Assembly: GCA_018055515.1 (NCBI GenBank)
Contig: JAGPHL010000027.1
Coordinates: 1-17,216 of the forward strand
Origin: Anaerolineae bacterium
GTDB taxonomy: Bacteria > Chloroflexota > Anaerolineae > B4-G1 > SLSP01
Direction of reading: 5' to 3'
DNA length: 17,216 nucleotides
A program made the position numbers and the translations under genes. The notes below the pieces were generated by a model, which saw nothing but the letters and a program-made list of their open reading frames with translations, did no database searches and was not told where the DNA came from. This document shows positions 7,133 through 14,697 of this stretch, one piece after another (position 1 is the first letter of the stretch; the number at the start of each line of letters is the position of its first letter).

Positions 7133-7185
7133 CGCCTCCTGAGGGTGAACCCGAAGTCGCACCGGAGACTTCGTTGCCTCAGGAG
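7105..7185 (+). promoter_or_regulatory. Candidate programmed -1 ribosomal frameshift cassette joining ATPase and VWA frames
   Basis: Three elements stand in order. AGGAG (7105-7109) is an SD-like stimulator 10 nt before a run of seven A (7120-7126), read as A_AAA_AAA in the zero frame. The stop TGA (7130-7132) follows one codon later. Nine nt after the slip site, a nested structure begins. Its outer 9-bp stem is CTCCTGAGG (7136-7144) with CCTCAGGAG (7177-7185). Its inner 7-bp stem is CGAAGTC (7152-7158) with GACTTCG (7167-7173). A -1 slip enters AGT CTG ACG and stays open to the VWA stop at 8094, giving a 691-aa ATPase-linker-VWA protein. The layout matches the E. coli dnaX signal. Programmed frameshifting has been reported for chlD genes of cobalamin producers. 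Alternatives are transcriptional slippage on A7 or one A lost in assembly. Confidence 0.75.
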
Positions 7186-7194
7186 CAACAGGCG

Positions 7195-8094
7195 ATGCAG
7201 GCGATCCCCAAATGGACCAGCGAGGGGGCCTGGTGGGACGGCGGCCGGTCCACGGAGATCGGAGCGCTCTTCGACCCCCGACGGTTGGAAACGCCCATGG
7301 ATCGCCAGGAGCGGCGCTCCGGCGGCCGGCGTAGCCGCACGGTGACCACGCTCAAGCGCGGACGGTATGTGCGCGCACGGCCTTCGCCGCGCGACCCTTC
7401 GGACCTGGCGCTGGATGCCACCTTGCGCGCGGCGGCCCCCTTTCAGAGCGAGCGTCACGCCGCAATGCCCCAGGGCCCGGTGTTGCAGGTGCGTTCCCAT
7501 GATTATCAGCGCAAGGTGCGCGTGCGTCGCGCCGCGAACCTGGTGCTGTTTGTCGTGGATGCTTCCTGGTCCATGGCCGTGGAGGAGCGCATGGAGGCCA
7601 CCAAAGGCGCGGTGCTGTCGTTGTTGACGGACGCCTATCAGCGGCGGGACCGCGTGGGACTGATCGTCTTTCAGAAGGATCGGGCGATGGTGGCGTTGCC
7701 GCCGACCAACAGCGTCGAACTGGCGCAGAAGCGGTTGCAGGACTTGCCGGTAGGAGGGAAGACGCCGCTTTCCGCCGGTTTGTGGCTGGCGGCGCACACG
7801 ATCCAGCAGGAGCTCCTGCGTCACCCCGACCTGGAGCCGCTGCTGGTGATCCTGACCGACGGCGCGGGCAATGTTTCTATGGGCGACATGCCGCCGCAAG
7901 AGGAAGCCTATCTCATCGCGGAACAACTGCGGGACGCTGATGTGCGCTCGGTGGTGGTCAACATGGAAGACGCGCGTTTTGATCAAGGTCTGGCGCAGAG
8001 TCTGGCGGATCATCTCGGCGGCGAATGCTTCAATCTGGTTTCGTTGCAGGCGGACGCTCTGTTGCAGACGGTGCAGGGGCGGTTGCGGAAGTGA
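7195..8094 (+). CDS. VWA-domain (ChlD/BchD C-terminal-like) chelatase subunit
   Basis: As an independent frame this encodes 299 aa. An N-terminal region of about 110 residues, basic and aromatic, precedes a von Willebrand A domain with an intact MIDAS: DASWS (122-126), Thr190 in GGKTPL and Asp222 in LTDGAGN. This matches the integrin-I-like domain of ChlD/BchD and putative cobaltochelatases, which docks on the ChlI ring. ATG 7195 is chosen because AGGAG lies nine nt upstream. TTG 7174 (GGAG, six nt upstream) is the alternative. More likely, most product is made by -1 frameshifting from the ATPase gene, in which case the frame is read from 7126 and the fusion is 691 aa. The SD for independent initiation is the 3' arm of the outer stem. 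pncC follows after 27 nt. Confidence 0.85.
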   Translation: MQAIPKWTSEGAWWDGGRSTEIGALFDPRRLETPMDRQERRSGGRRSRTVTTLKRGRYVRARPSPRDPSDLALDATLRAAAPFQSERHAAMPQGPVLQVRSHDYQRKVRVRRAANLVLFVVDASWSMAVEERMEATKGAVLSLLTDAYQRRDRVGLIVFQKDRAMVALPPTNSVELAQKRLQDLPVGGKTPLSAGLWLAAHTIQQELLRHPDLEPLLVILTDGAGNVSMGDMPPQEEAYLIAEQLRDADVRSVVVNMEDARFDQGLAQSLADHLGGECFNLVSLQADALLQTVQGRLRK

Positions 8095-8121
8095 GGAGCG
8101 GGTCGCATCAGGAGCATCTCT

Positions 8122-8631
8122 ATGGATGAGGCGGAACGTCTCGGCGAGTTGTTGCAGGCGCGGGGCTGGTGGCTGGCGGTGGCGGAATCGTGCACGGGAG
8201 GGCTGTTAGGGCATCTGATTACGGAGATCCCCGGCAGCTCGGCTTATTTCCTCGGCGGCGTGTTGGTCTACGCCGACGCGATGAAACAGCGGTTGCTCGG
8301 CGTGCGGGCGGAGAGCCTCCAACGGTGGGGCGCTGTCAGCGCGCAGGTGGCGCTGGAGATGGCGTCGGGGGTGCAGGCGCTCACCGGCGCCGAAATCGGC
8401 GTAGGCATCACCGGCATTGCCGGGCCGGGAGGCGGGACGGCCCTCAAGCCGGTGGGATTGACGTATATCGCGTTGGCTGCGCCCGGCGAACGGCGCGTGT
8501 GGCGCCAGCTGTGGGCGGGCGACCGCGCGGCGAATAAGGCCTCCTCGGCGCGAGCGGCGCTGCGCTACGCCTGCGCCTATCTTTCCGGCGTCTCCTCGGC
8601 GTCGGGGAGCGCTTCCGCCGCCTCTGGATGA
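8122..8631 (+). CDS. pncC: Nicotinamide-nucleotide amidohydrolase (CinA C-terminal domain, PncC)
   Basis: A 169-aa stand-alone CinA-C domain. Family motifs visible are AESCTGG near residue 21, the GSSAYFLGGVLVYADAMK region, GAVSAQVALEMA, and the glycine-rich GVGITGIAGPGGGT. PncC deamidates NMN to nicotinate mononucleotide in the pyridine-nucleotide salvage cycle and acts in the cytosol. ATG 8122 has AGGAG seven nt upstream. It lies 27 nt behind the VWA gene, probably in the same operon; a link to tetrapyrrole metabolism is not obvious. The last 18 residues are a Ser/Ala/Gly tail that lies within the 55-nt convergent overlap with the minus-strand gene ending at 8577, and are probably not part of the fold. 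Confidence 0.92.
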   Translation: MDEAERLGELLQARGWWLAVAESCTGGLLGHLITEIPGSSAYFLGGVLVYADAMKQRLLGVRAESLQRWGAVSAQVALEMASGVQALTGAEIGVGITGIAGPGGGTALKPVGLTYIALAAPGERRVWRQLWAGDRAANKASSARAALRYACAYLSGVSSASGSASAASG

Positions 8632-9515
8632 ACTGCCGCGCGTTGAGCCGCGGCTTCCAGACGCTGCGCGCGCTTCTGCGCGGTCAGCCATTCTACCCCC
8701 TCTCGCAGTGTCCTGTAGATCGCTGAGCCGTGTGCGGCGTGTGGATAGAAGGCCTGTTGCAGCTCGGTGGCCGCCTGCGCGACCCCTTCATTGCCATCCC
8801 CTTTGCGCGAGAGGCGCGCTGCGACGTGCTCCAGCGTGCGCATGAATTCCTGTTGAGTCTCCAGTTCTCCCCGCAAGAGGGCTCGCGGTCCCTGCCCCGG
8901 CACAATCCACTGGACCTCTTTCCGTCGTCCTAACAAGCTCAACGTCTTGAGCCAGGCATCGAAATCCGGCGTGTGCGATAACTCCGGCGGCTGGTCCGCG
9001 ACAACGGTGTCGCCGGCAAAGAGCACTTTCTGCGCCGCAGCTGTGAGCATCAACGCGCCGGCAGCGCTGCCGCTGAGGCATTCGAACCGCAACGGCGGCG
9101 AGGTGTAGTGCAGCTGCATCGGCGCGGTGAGCACAAACGTGGGGTGCGGGGGAAGCAGCGAGGCGAGCAGCTCCAGCTCATCGGGGAATGCCCGCCCGAC
9201 GCCGGCGAGCAGGTCGGGCCAGGTTTTGTCATCGAAGGCGGCCAGGCAGCGCGCCGTCGCCTCAGCGACGATGAGGGGAACGCGCCAGAGCGCCGCGCCG
9301 ACAAGCCGTTCGGGTCGGGCGTCGGTGAGGACCAGGAAGCGCGGCTCGCTCCAGGCGCTGCGGACTTCGTCGAGCCACGCGCGGGCATGGCTCGGACGCG
9401 GCGGCGCGTCAATGGCGATCACGCCGTGCCCGGTGACGACAAGCCCCAGGTTGTAGGGCGGGAAACGGTTTTCCATGAAGAGGTTGGGCGCGATTTCTTG
9501 CATAGTCTTGCTCAC
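8577..9515 (-). CDS. MBL-fold protein with a degenerate metal site (probable pseudoenzyme)
   Basis: This 312-aa protein follows the metallo-beta-lactamase layout: strands NLGLVVTGHGVIAIDA, then LVLTDARPERLVGA where active members have (T)HxHxDHxGG, then GSAAG (149-153) for GHxPG, FAGD (166-169) retained, and VPGQG (205-209) for the usual PGHG. Only the bridging aspartate position (Asp169) survives, so binuclear zinc or iron binding seems lost. Hydrolase or oxygenase chemistry is therefore unlikely; a scaffold or ligand-binding role is inferred. A C-terminal Ala/Glu-rich helical part (about 230-312) follows. The GTG start at 9515 overlaps the alanyl-tRNA-editing stop by four nt (GTGA), implying translational coupling. 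ATG 9503 is an alternative start. Confidence 0.8.
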   Translation of the reverse strand: MSKTMQEIAPNLFMENRFPPYNLGLVVTGHGVIAIDAPPRPSHARAWLDEVRSAWSEPRFLVLTDARPERLVGAALWRVPLIVAEATARCLAAFDDKTWPDLLAGVGRAFPDELELLASLLPPHPTFVLTAPMQLHYTSPPLRFECLSGSAAGALMLTAAAQKVLFAGDTVVADQPPELSHTPDFDAWLKTLSLLGRRKEVQWIVPGQGPRALLRGELETQQEFMRTLEHVAARLSRKGDGNEGVAQAATELQQAFYPHAAHGSAIYRTLREGVEWLTAQKRAQRLEAAAQRAAVHPEAAEALPDAEETPER

Positions 9516-10729
9516 TCAGCCTGAAATTCGGTTTCGTCCAGGGCTTTGTTGAGAGCCGCGAGGATCGTTTCGGGGTCGGAGCGCGGAGCCCCGCCTTGCG
9601 CCATGGCCGGCGTGCCGCCGCCGCGACCGCCAAGCGCCGCCGTTGCCGCGCGGACGCAAGCTCCGGCGTCCAGCTGCGGGATGTCCTCGCCGCGCGCGCA
9701 GATCAGCCGCACATTTTCCCCCTCGGTGGTCGCCAGGAAGGCGACAGTTCCGGGCAGATCTCGCAGCCGGCGTGCCAGCGCCTGGAGCTCGCCGAAGGGA
9801 CGTCCTTCCCAATGCGCCACGATTCGGCGCCGGCCCTGCCGGAGCGGGGCGGTGAGCCACAGCTGCTGCGCCTCCATCTCGGCAAGGGTTTGCAGCGCCT
9901 GTTGCTGAGCGCGGTGCAGGTCGCGGGCCTCCTCCTGCAGGCGGGCCACGGCTTCGGGGAGGTCGTCCGTCCCCACCGTGAGCTGGCCTCCCAATTGCTG
10001 GAGGAGCTGCAGCGCGCGGCGGTAATCCCGCAACGCGCGCGTCCCGCAGAGGAAGGTCACCCTGACGCCGCCTTTGTAGCGTTCGATGGCGGTCAGCTTC
10101 AGCAGCCCAATCTGGCCGGTGAACGGCGTGTGCGTGCCGCCGCAGGGGGTGGCGTCGTAGCCTTCGATCTGGACGATGCGGATCACGCCGCTGACGGCAG
10201 GTTCGCGGCGCAGTTTGAAATCCGCCAGGGCTTCTGTGCCTGCCAGCTGCACGCTCACGCGGCGATTTTCGTGGAGGATGCGGTTGACCTCATCCTCGAC
10301 GCGGAAGGCGTCCTGCCAGCTCAACTGCGGCAGGTCGAGGTCCACGGTGTTGAGCGCGGCGCCCATGTGGACGGAAAGCGTGTTCGCTCCCAGGAGGCGC
10401 ACGCAGGCGGCGGAGAGCAGATGCTGCCCCGTGTGCTGTTGCATGTGGTCGAAGCGCACGTCCCAATCAATGCTGCCGTGCACGGTGACGCCGTCGAGCG
10501 GGCGCTCCAGCAGGTGCCAGATCTGGCCCTCGGCGTCGGTCCAGACGTCGCGCACGGGGACGCCGTTGAGCGTGCCCGTGTCGTGGCTCTGTCCGCCGGA
10601 AGTGGGATAGAAGGCGGTGCGATCGAGGCGCACGGCCGGGCCCTGGGGAGTTTGCTGTTGGGCTTCGACGTGCGCGGTGAAGTCCTTGCAGGTGACGTCG
10701 GTGTAGTAGAGTCTTTCGGTCATCAACAT
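9512..10729 (-). CDS. AlaX-type alanyl-tRNA editing protein with DHHA1 domain
   Basis: A 405-aa protein homologous to the editing and C-terminal parts of alanyl-tRNA synthetase. An N-terminal beta-barrel with FYPTSGGQ (40-47) precedes the zinc-binding editing site: His95 and His99 in HMQQHTGQH, with Cys196 and His200 in CGGTH. A helical linker (about 245-300) leads to a DHHA1 domain ending in the glycine-rich GGRGGGTPAMAQGG. All four metal ligands are present, so it should hydrolyse Ser- or Gly-mischarged tRNA-Ala in trans. Length fits the long AlaX-L class. The start is ATG 10729 with GAGG in the stop region of the histidine-kinase gene, six nt away; ATG 10723 is an in-frame alternative. The four-nt overlap with the next gene couples it to the MBL-like protein. 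Confidence 0.92.
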   Translation of the reverse strand: MLMTERLYYTDVTCKDFTAHVEAQQQTPQGPAVRLDRTAFYPTSGGQSHDTGTLNGVPVRDVWTDAEGQIWHLLERPLDGVTVHGSIDWDVRFDHMQQHTGQHLLSAACVRLLGANTLSVHMGAALNTVDLDLPQLSWQDAFRVEDEVNRILHENRRVSVQLAGTEALADFKLRREPAVSGVIRIVQIEGYDATPCGGTHTPFTGQIGLLKLTAIERYKGGVRVTFLCGTRALRDYRRALQLLQQLGGQLTVGTDDLPEAVARLQEEARDLHRAQQQALQTLAEMEAQQLWLTAPLRQGRRRIVAHWEGRPFGELQALARRLRDLPGTVAFLATTEGENVRLICARGEDIPQLDAGACVRAATAALGGRGGGTPAMAQGGAPRSDPETILAALNKALDETEFQAE

Positions 10730-10735
10730 ATTGCC

Positions 10736-12877
10736 TCAGGCCACGTCAGAGGAGAGGGCGCGCGGAATGGTGAATGTGAATGTCGCACCCTCGCCGGGAG
10801 CACTATCGAGCCAGATGCGTCCGCCATGCGCTTCGACGGCGAGCTTGCAGAAGGCCAGACCCACACCGGAACCCTCGATTTGCCTGACATCGGCGCCGCG
10901 CGTGTACAAATCGAAGATGCGTTCTTGTTCGTCGCGCGGGATGCCGGGGCCGTTGTCGCGCACGGAGAAGTAGAAGTTTTCGTCATTTTCCGTTACTTCC
11001 AGCTCGACCTTGCCGCCGGTGGGGGTGAATTTGATGGCGTTGGTCAGGAGGTTAGTGAGGACCCGGCGTAACAGATCCAGGTCGCCTTGCAGCATGAGCG
11101 GGGTGGGCGGCAGGCGCAGACTGAGGGTCTGCTTCCTGTAGGTCAACATCGGCTGGCTGATTTCCGCGGCCTCGCGTACCAGGGTGGCCAGGTCGAAGGT
11201 GGTGACGGAGAGGGGCCGTTCGCCCTGTCGCAACCGCGCGGTGTCGAGAATGGTGGTGATCAGGCGCTCCATGCGTTGAGCGCTGCGCAGGCTGATGTGC
11301 AGCAGCTGCTCGATGGGCATGGTGAGGTCTTTCTGTTGCCAGGCGGTGCGGACTAAATCGATGCTGTTGATGATGCTGTTCAACGGCCCGCGCAGGTCGT
11401 GGATGATCATGTTGGAGAGCTGCTCGCGCATCGCCTCCAGCGCTACCTGGTCGGTGATGTCGTGCGCCAGCCATTGGTAGCTCGGTTCGGGCCGATAGTG
11501 GGGCAGGGGCGTGAGATGGGCCTTGAAGGTGCGATCCTGCCCGTCGGCGCCGGGGAGGGTGTAGACCCAGATGAGGGGCGTTTGGGTCGCCAGTTTGGCT
11601 TTGGCTTCTGCAAATCCGTCGTGGCTGAGCCCCAGGGTTTCGAGGATCTTTTCGGGCCGTGAGGCGAGGGGCGCCAGCAGCGCTTGGGCGGGTTGATTCA
11701 AATCCAGCACCTGGCCGGCCTCATCCAGAATGACGATCGGATCCAGGTTGTGGTCGAACAGCTGTTGATAGCGCGCTTCGGCGCGGTATACCTGCTCGAA
11801 GAGGATGGCGTTTTCAATCGCCGGCGCGGCCAGGTCGGCCAGGGCCGCCATAATTTCGCGCGTCTCCTGCAATTCCATGTCTTGCGCCGGGTTGACCATC
11901 TCGATCACCGCGAGGGGGCGATCTTTTTGCATGACCGGCGCGGCGTAGAGGGCTTCGGTGCGGAAACCGGTTTGCTGATCGGTCTGGACGTGGAATCGGG
12001 GGTCGGCGTACGTGCTGGGAACCCACACCGGCTGGCCATGTGCGGCGACCCAGCCGACGATGCCCTTGCCGGGCGGGAGGGTCCGGCCGATCATCTTGTC
12101 GGCTACCTGGCCGGACGCGGCCTGAAAGGTGACGCTGCCATCGGGATTGACGAGAGCGATGGAGACGGCGGCGGGGCGGAAGTACTTGAGCGTAAGATTG
12201 AGCAGCTGTTGCAGGACTTCTTCGCTGTTGAGCGAGGTGCTCAACGTGCTCGCCGTCTCCAGCAAGAAGGAAAGGCGCGCTACACCGCGCTGCGCCCATT
12301 CGGCGAAACGGGCATTGCGGAGCGCTGCGACGAGGTAATCGGCGAGGGCACACGTCCAGCGTAAGTCGGTCTCTGTAAACTGATGGGGGCGCGCGCTGGC
12401 GAGCACCAGGACCCCGAATTTCTCGCTGCCGAAGAGGAGCGGGATTCCCAGCCAGCTGCGCCAGTCTGGAGCCCACACGCTGGTTTTCTCGCCGGTGGCT
12501 TTCAGATCAGGGATGTAATGGAGCTGCTGGCTTTGGAAGACCTGGGCTGTGGGTCCCGCGCCGTCTATGGCGATGGCCAGGTCGGCGGACAGAGTGGGGG
12601 GGCGCCCAAGCCAGGCTTTGGCGCGCAGGACATTTCCCTCGGTCAGGAAGACGACGGCGGTGTCGAAGAGCACCAGCTGCTGCAACTGGCGCAGCGCTGT
12701 GGTCAGAATTTCGGTCGGGTCGGGGACGCCGGCGGCGCCATAAGCGGCGCGGGCCAGCGCCGGGAGGATTTGCAGGACGGCGTCTTCACGGGAGGGCGCG
12801 CTTTCCCGCCGGTCGCTGTCTTCCTGACGCGACGATGGTTCCTCTGAAGGATACGATGGAGCAGTTTTGCTTTCCAT
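10736..12877 (-). CDS. Cytosolic hybrid-sensor histidine kinase, GAF-GAF-PAS-HisKA-HATPase
   Basis: A 713-aa sensor kinase without transmembrane segments. Two GAF domains (about 52-190 and 205-360) precede a PAS domain (about 370-475), a HisKA dimerisation helix with phospho-acceptor His493 in MIIHDLRGPLNSI, and an HATPase domain (594-707) with N box NLLTNAIKF, G1 DNGPGIP (641-647) and G2 GSGVGLAF (669-676). All catalytic boxes are intact, so it should autophosphorylate in response to a cytosolic small-molecule or redox signal. No response regulator is adjacent, so the partner is encoded elsewhere. The first 30 residues are a Ser/Glu-rich disordered tail. ATG 12877 lacks an SD and TATAAT overlaps it (12881-12876), so the start is less certain than the domains. 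Confidence 0.9.
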   Translation of the reverse strand: MESKTAPSYPSEEPSSRQEDSDRRESAPSREDAVLQILPALARAAYGAAGVPDPTEILTTALRQLQQLVLFDTAVVFLTEGNVLRAKAWLGRPPTLSADLAIAIDGAGPTAQVFQSQQLHYIPDLKATGEKTSVWAPDWRSWLGIPLLFGSEKFGVLVLASARPHQFTETDLRWTCALADYLVAALRNARFAEWAQRGVARLSFLLETASTLSTSLNSEEVLQQLLNLTLKYFRPAAVSIALVNPDGSVTFQAASGQVADKMIGRTLPPGKGIVGWVAAHGQPVWVPSTYADPRFHVQTDQQTGFRTEALYAAPVMQKDRPLAVIEMVNPAQDMELQETREIMAALADLAAPAIENAILFEQVYRAEARYQQLFDHNLDPIVILDEAGQVLDLNQPAQALLAPLASRPEKILETLGLSHDGFAEAKAKLATQTPLIWVYTLPGADGQDRTFKAHLTPLPHYRPEPSYQWLAHDITDQVALEAMREQLSNMIIHDLRGPLNSIINSIDLVRTAWQQKDLTMPIEQLLHISLRSAQRMERLITTILDTARLRQGERPLSVTTFDLATLVREAAEISQPMLTYRKQTLSLRLPPTPLMLQGDLDLLRRVLTNLLTNAIKFTPTGGKVELEVTENDENFYFSVRDNGPGIPRDEQERIFDLYTRGADVRQIEGSGVGLAFCKLAVEAHGGRIWLDSAPGEGATFTFTIPRALSSDVA

Positions 12878-12970
12878 TATAGATTTTTATGGACTTTCCA
12901 CAGACGTTTCATCCCAGGCTCATGCGGGTCTAAATTCTAACTGTCCTGGATGCAAGATGCACCTGTGAGC

Positions 12971-13609
12971 TTAATCGAACGTGACGAATTCCTTTCCCTG
13001 GAGCCGTTCCAGGATGCGTTCGACGATGAGATCCAAATGGTCATCATTGGCGACAAAATCCAGCCGGTCGGCGGGGACGGTGAGAATCGGGCACAACGTA
13101 AAGGACTGGAACCAGGCCTCATACAGCGCGTTGAGTTGGGCAATATATTCCGGGGCGATCTGGCGTTCAAAGCTGCGCCCGCGATGTTGGATGCGCTCCA
13201 GGAGGGTAGGCAATGAAGCGCGCAGGTAGATGACCAGGTCCGGCGGCGGCAGGATGGCCGTTACGGCTCCGTACAGGTCGCGGTAGGTGTTGAAATCGCG
13301 GAGCTGCATCGCGCCGCGCAGGAACAGGTTTTGGGCGAAGATCTCGGCGTCTTCATACACCGTGCGATCCTGAATCACCGAATTGGGGCGATCCAGCAGC
13401 TCGCGGTGATGTCGCAGGCGCCGCGCCAGAAAGAAAACCTGGGAATGGAAGCTCCATTTCTCCATATTTTCGTAGAAGTCGGCCAGATAGGGATTGTCGG
13501 CCACGCCTTCGAGGAAGGGTTCCCATCCCAGGCGGCGACTGAGCATGGTCGTGAGCGTTGTCTTGCCGGCGCCGATATTGCCGGCGATGGCGATGTAGTA
13601 TTTTTTCAT
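12971..13609 (-). CDS. Deoxynucleoside kinase (dGK/dCK family)
   Basis: A 212-aa P-loop kinase. Walker A GNIGAGKTT (10-18), the DRTVYEDAEIF motif (81-91) carrying the catalytic and base-contact residues, and the arginine-rich lid RGRSFERQ (143-150) define the family that phosphorylates deoxyadenosine, deoxyguanosine or deoxycytidine. The substrate cannot be assigned from these motifs. ATG 13609 was chosen because GAGG lies seven nt upstream and the family begins directly with 'MKKYYIAIAGN'. An ATG at 13639, ten residues earlier, overlaps the upstream stop as ATGA but has no SD. Gene order (two dNKs in tandem) recalls the paired dAK/dGK subunits of Firmicutes, which can form heterodimers. Co-transcription with the neighbouring kinase is likely. 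Confidence 0.9.
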   Translation of the reverse strand: MKKYYIAIAGNIGAGKTTLTTMLSRRLGWEPFLEGVADNPYLADFYENMEKWSFHSQVFFLARRLRHHRELLDRPNSVIQDRTVYEDAEIFAQNLFLRGAMQLRDFNTYRDLYGAVTAILPPPDLVIYLRASLPTLLERIQHRGRSFERQIAPEYIAQLNALYEAWFQSFTLCPILTVPADRLDFVANDDHLDLIVERILERLQGKEFVTFD

Positions 13610-13635
13610 TGCAGTGCCTCTGAGGATCCTTTCAC

Positions 13636-14526
13636 TCATAAAGCGATGCCGGCGCGACGGGCGAGCGCGTCCAGGGCGGCGGCGGCATTCAGCAGGGCGC
13701 GCTCCAGGGCCGCCGAGGTGCCTTCTGGTCCAACGGGCGGTTGTTGGGTCAGCGCGCCGCCGATTTCGCCGATGGCCTGGGTCAAAGCGAGAAAATCGCC
13801 CAGCGCCTGCCAATTCGTCTCGCCTTGCGCCTCGGTGCTGCGGATGGGCAGGCTCCAGTTGAAGTGTGGCGTCGTTTCCACCTCGGGTTGCAGCAGGCTG
13901 GGCTGTCGCGTGCCCGCCAGCGCCGCGCGGATCTGCTGCTCGATGAAGTTCAGGTCTTCCGTCGAACGCACGAAATCCAGGGCGTCGGTGTCAATGATGA
14001 GCAGCGGCGCTTCGGTGTAACTGGCAAACAGATGCTCGTAGCCCTGTCGCAACGCCTCGATATAGCCTCGATCCATCTGCCGCTCGTAGGGACGGTCGCG
14101 CATGGCGATGCGCGCCATCAGGGTGTCCAGACTGGCGCGGAGGTAGACTACCAGGTCGGGATGGGGGATGTTTTCCGCCAGGGCTTCATACAGGCGGTCG
14201 TACATCGCCAGCTCCTCTCCGGTGATGTTGAGATGCGCGAAGAGCCGATCCTTGGCAAACAGATAATCCGCCAGCACCGGGCTCCGTTGCAGCTGCAAGA
14301 TCAGGGTCTGTTGTTGACGATAGCGACTGAGCAGGAAGAAAATTTGCGTCTGAAACGCATAGCGTGCGCGGTCGCTGTAGAAGTCGGAGAGGAAGGGGTT
14401 TTCTTCGAAGGCTTCGAGCACTAACGTGGCCTGCAACCGGGGCTGCAACAGCCGGGCCAGCGTCGTTTTGCCTACGCCGATGACGCCTTCAAAAACAATA
14501 GAAGAGTGATGAGCAGCATGGTTCAC
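13636..14526 (-). CDS. Deoxynucleoside kinase paralogue with long C-terminal extension
   Basis: A 296-aa protein. The first 215 residues are a complete dNK: P-loop EGVIGVGKTT (13-22), KDRLF (92-96) at the DR(S/T) position, lid RDRPYERQ (143-150) and IIDTDALDF near 177-185. About 80 more residues follow, with TNWQALGDFLALTQAIGEIG and an Ala-rich helix (271-296), beyond the usual dNK length of about 205-220. This tail could be a helical bundle mediating partner binding; its role is unknown. The start is GTG 14526, supported by AGGAG seven nt upstream (rather than an ATG 38 residues earlier). Both dNKs share the Arg-Ala-Ser-Leu strand (YLRASL), showing common origin. Confidence 0.88.
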   Translation of the reverse strand: MNHAAHHSSIVFEGVIGVGKTTLARLLQPRLQATLVLEAFEENPFLSDFYSDRARYAFQTQIFFLLSRYRQQQTLILQLQRSPVLADYLFAKDRLFAHLNITGEELAMYDRLYEALAENIPHPDLVVYLRASLDTLMARIAMRDRPYERQMDRGYIEALRQGYEHLFASYTEAPLLIIDTDALDFVRSTEDLNFIEQQIRAALAGTRQPSLLQPEVETTPHFNWSLPIRSTEAQGETNWQALGDFLALTQAIGEIGGALTQQPPVGPEGTSAALERALLNAAAALDALARRAGIAL

Positions 14527-14612
14527 GTCACAACTCCTGGATGGGATAAAACTGGCTGGCGGCGCCTCTGCTGTGAGCGAATAGTGTGCTGATGCTTCTT
14601 GCCTCATGTCCA

Positions 14613-14640
14613 AGGATACCCTGAGCGCGCTAAAAGTCAA
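14613..14640 (-). promoter_or_regulatory. Candidate minus-strand promoter of the dNK operon
   Basis: On the minus strand TTGACT (14640-14635) and TATCCT (14618-14613) are separated by 16 nt. The -35 is five of six and the -10 four of six to consensus. The predicted start near 14606 leaves an 80-nt leader to GTG 14526. The divergent promoter at 14698 lies 57 bp away, so a shared regulator could sit between them. Confidence 0.45.
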
Positions 14641-14697
14641 GATTTCAGGGCCTGGGGCTTTGGGAGGGTGGGTTTCCGCTCTTTTTTATCTATAAAA

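Noticed and set aside
6901..8013. A 370-codon minus-strand frame over the ATPase and VWA genes
   Set aside because: Shadow of strongly supported genes; Arg/His-rich and without motifs.
9596..11071. A 491-codon open frame on the plus strand
   Set aside because: It lies antisense across the AlaX gene and the end of the kinase gene, has no recognisable domain, and is a typical GC-rich codon shadow.
12876..12881. TATAAT as the promoter of the histidine-kinase gene
   Set aside because: It overlaps the start codon, so it would initiate transcription inside the gene; no -35 fits.
13640..13813. N-terminal extension of the 212-aa deoxynucleoside kinase
   Set aside because: Overlaps the upstream kinase gene, Arg/Pro-rich shadow sequence; the family starts at MKKYY with an SD.
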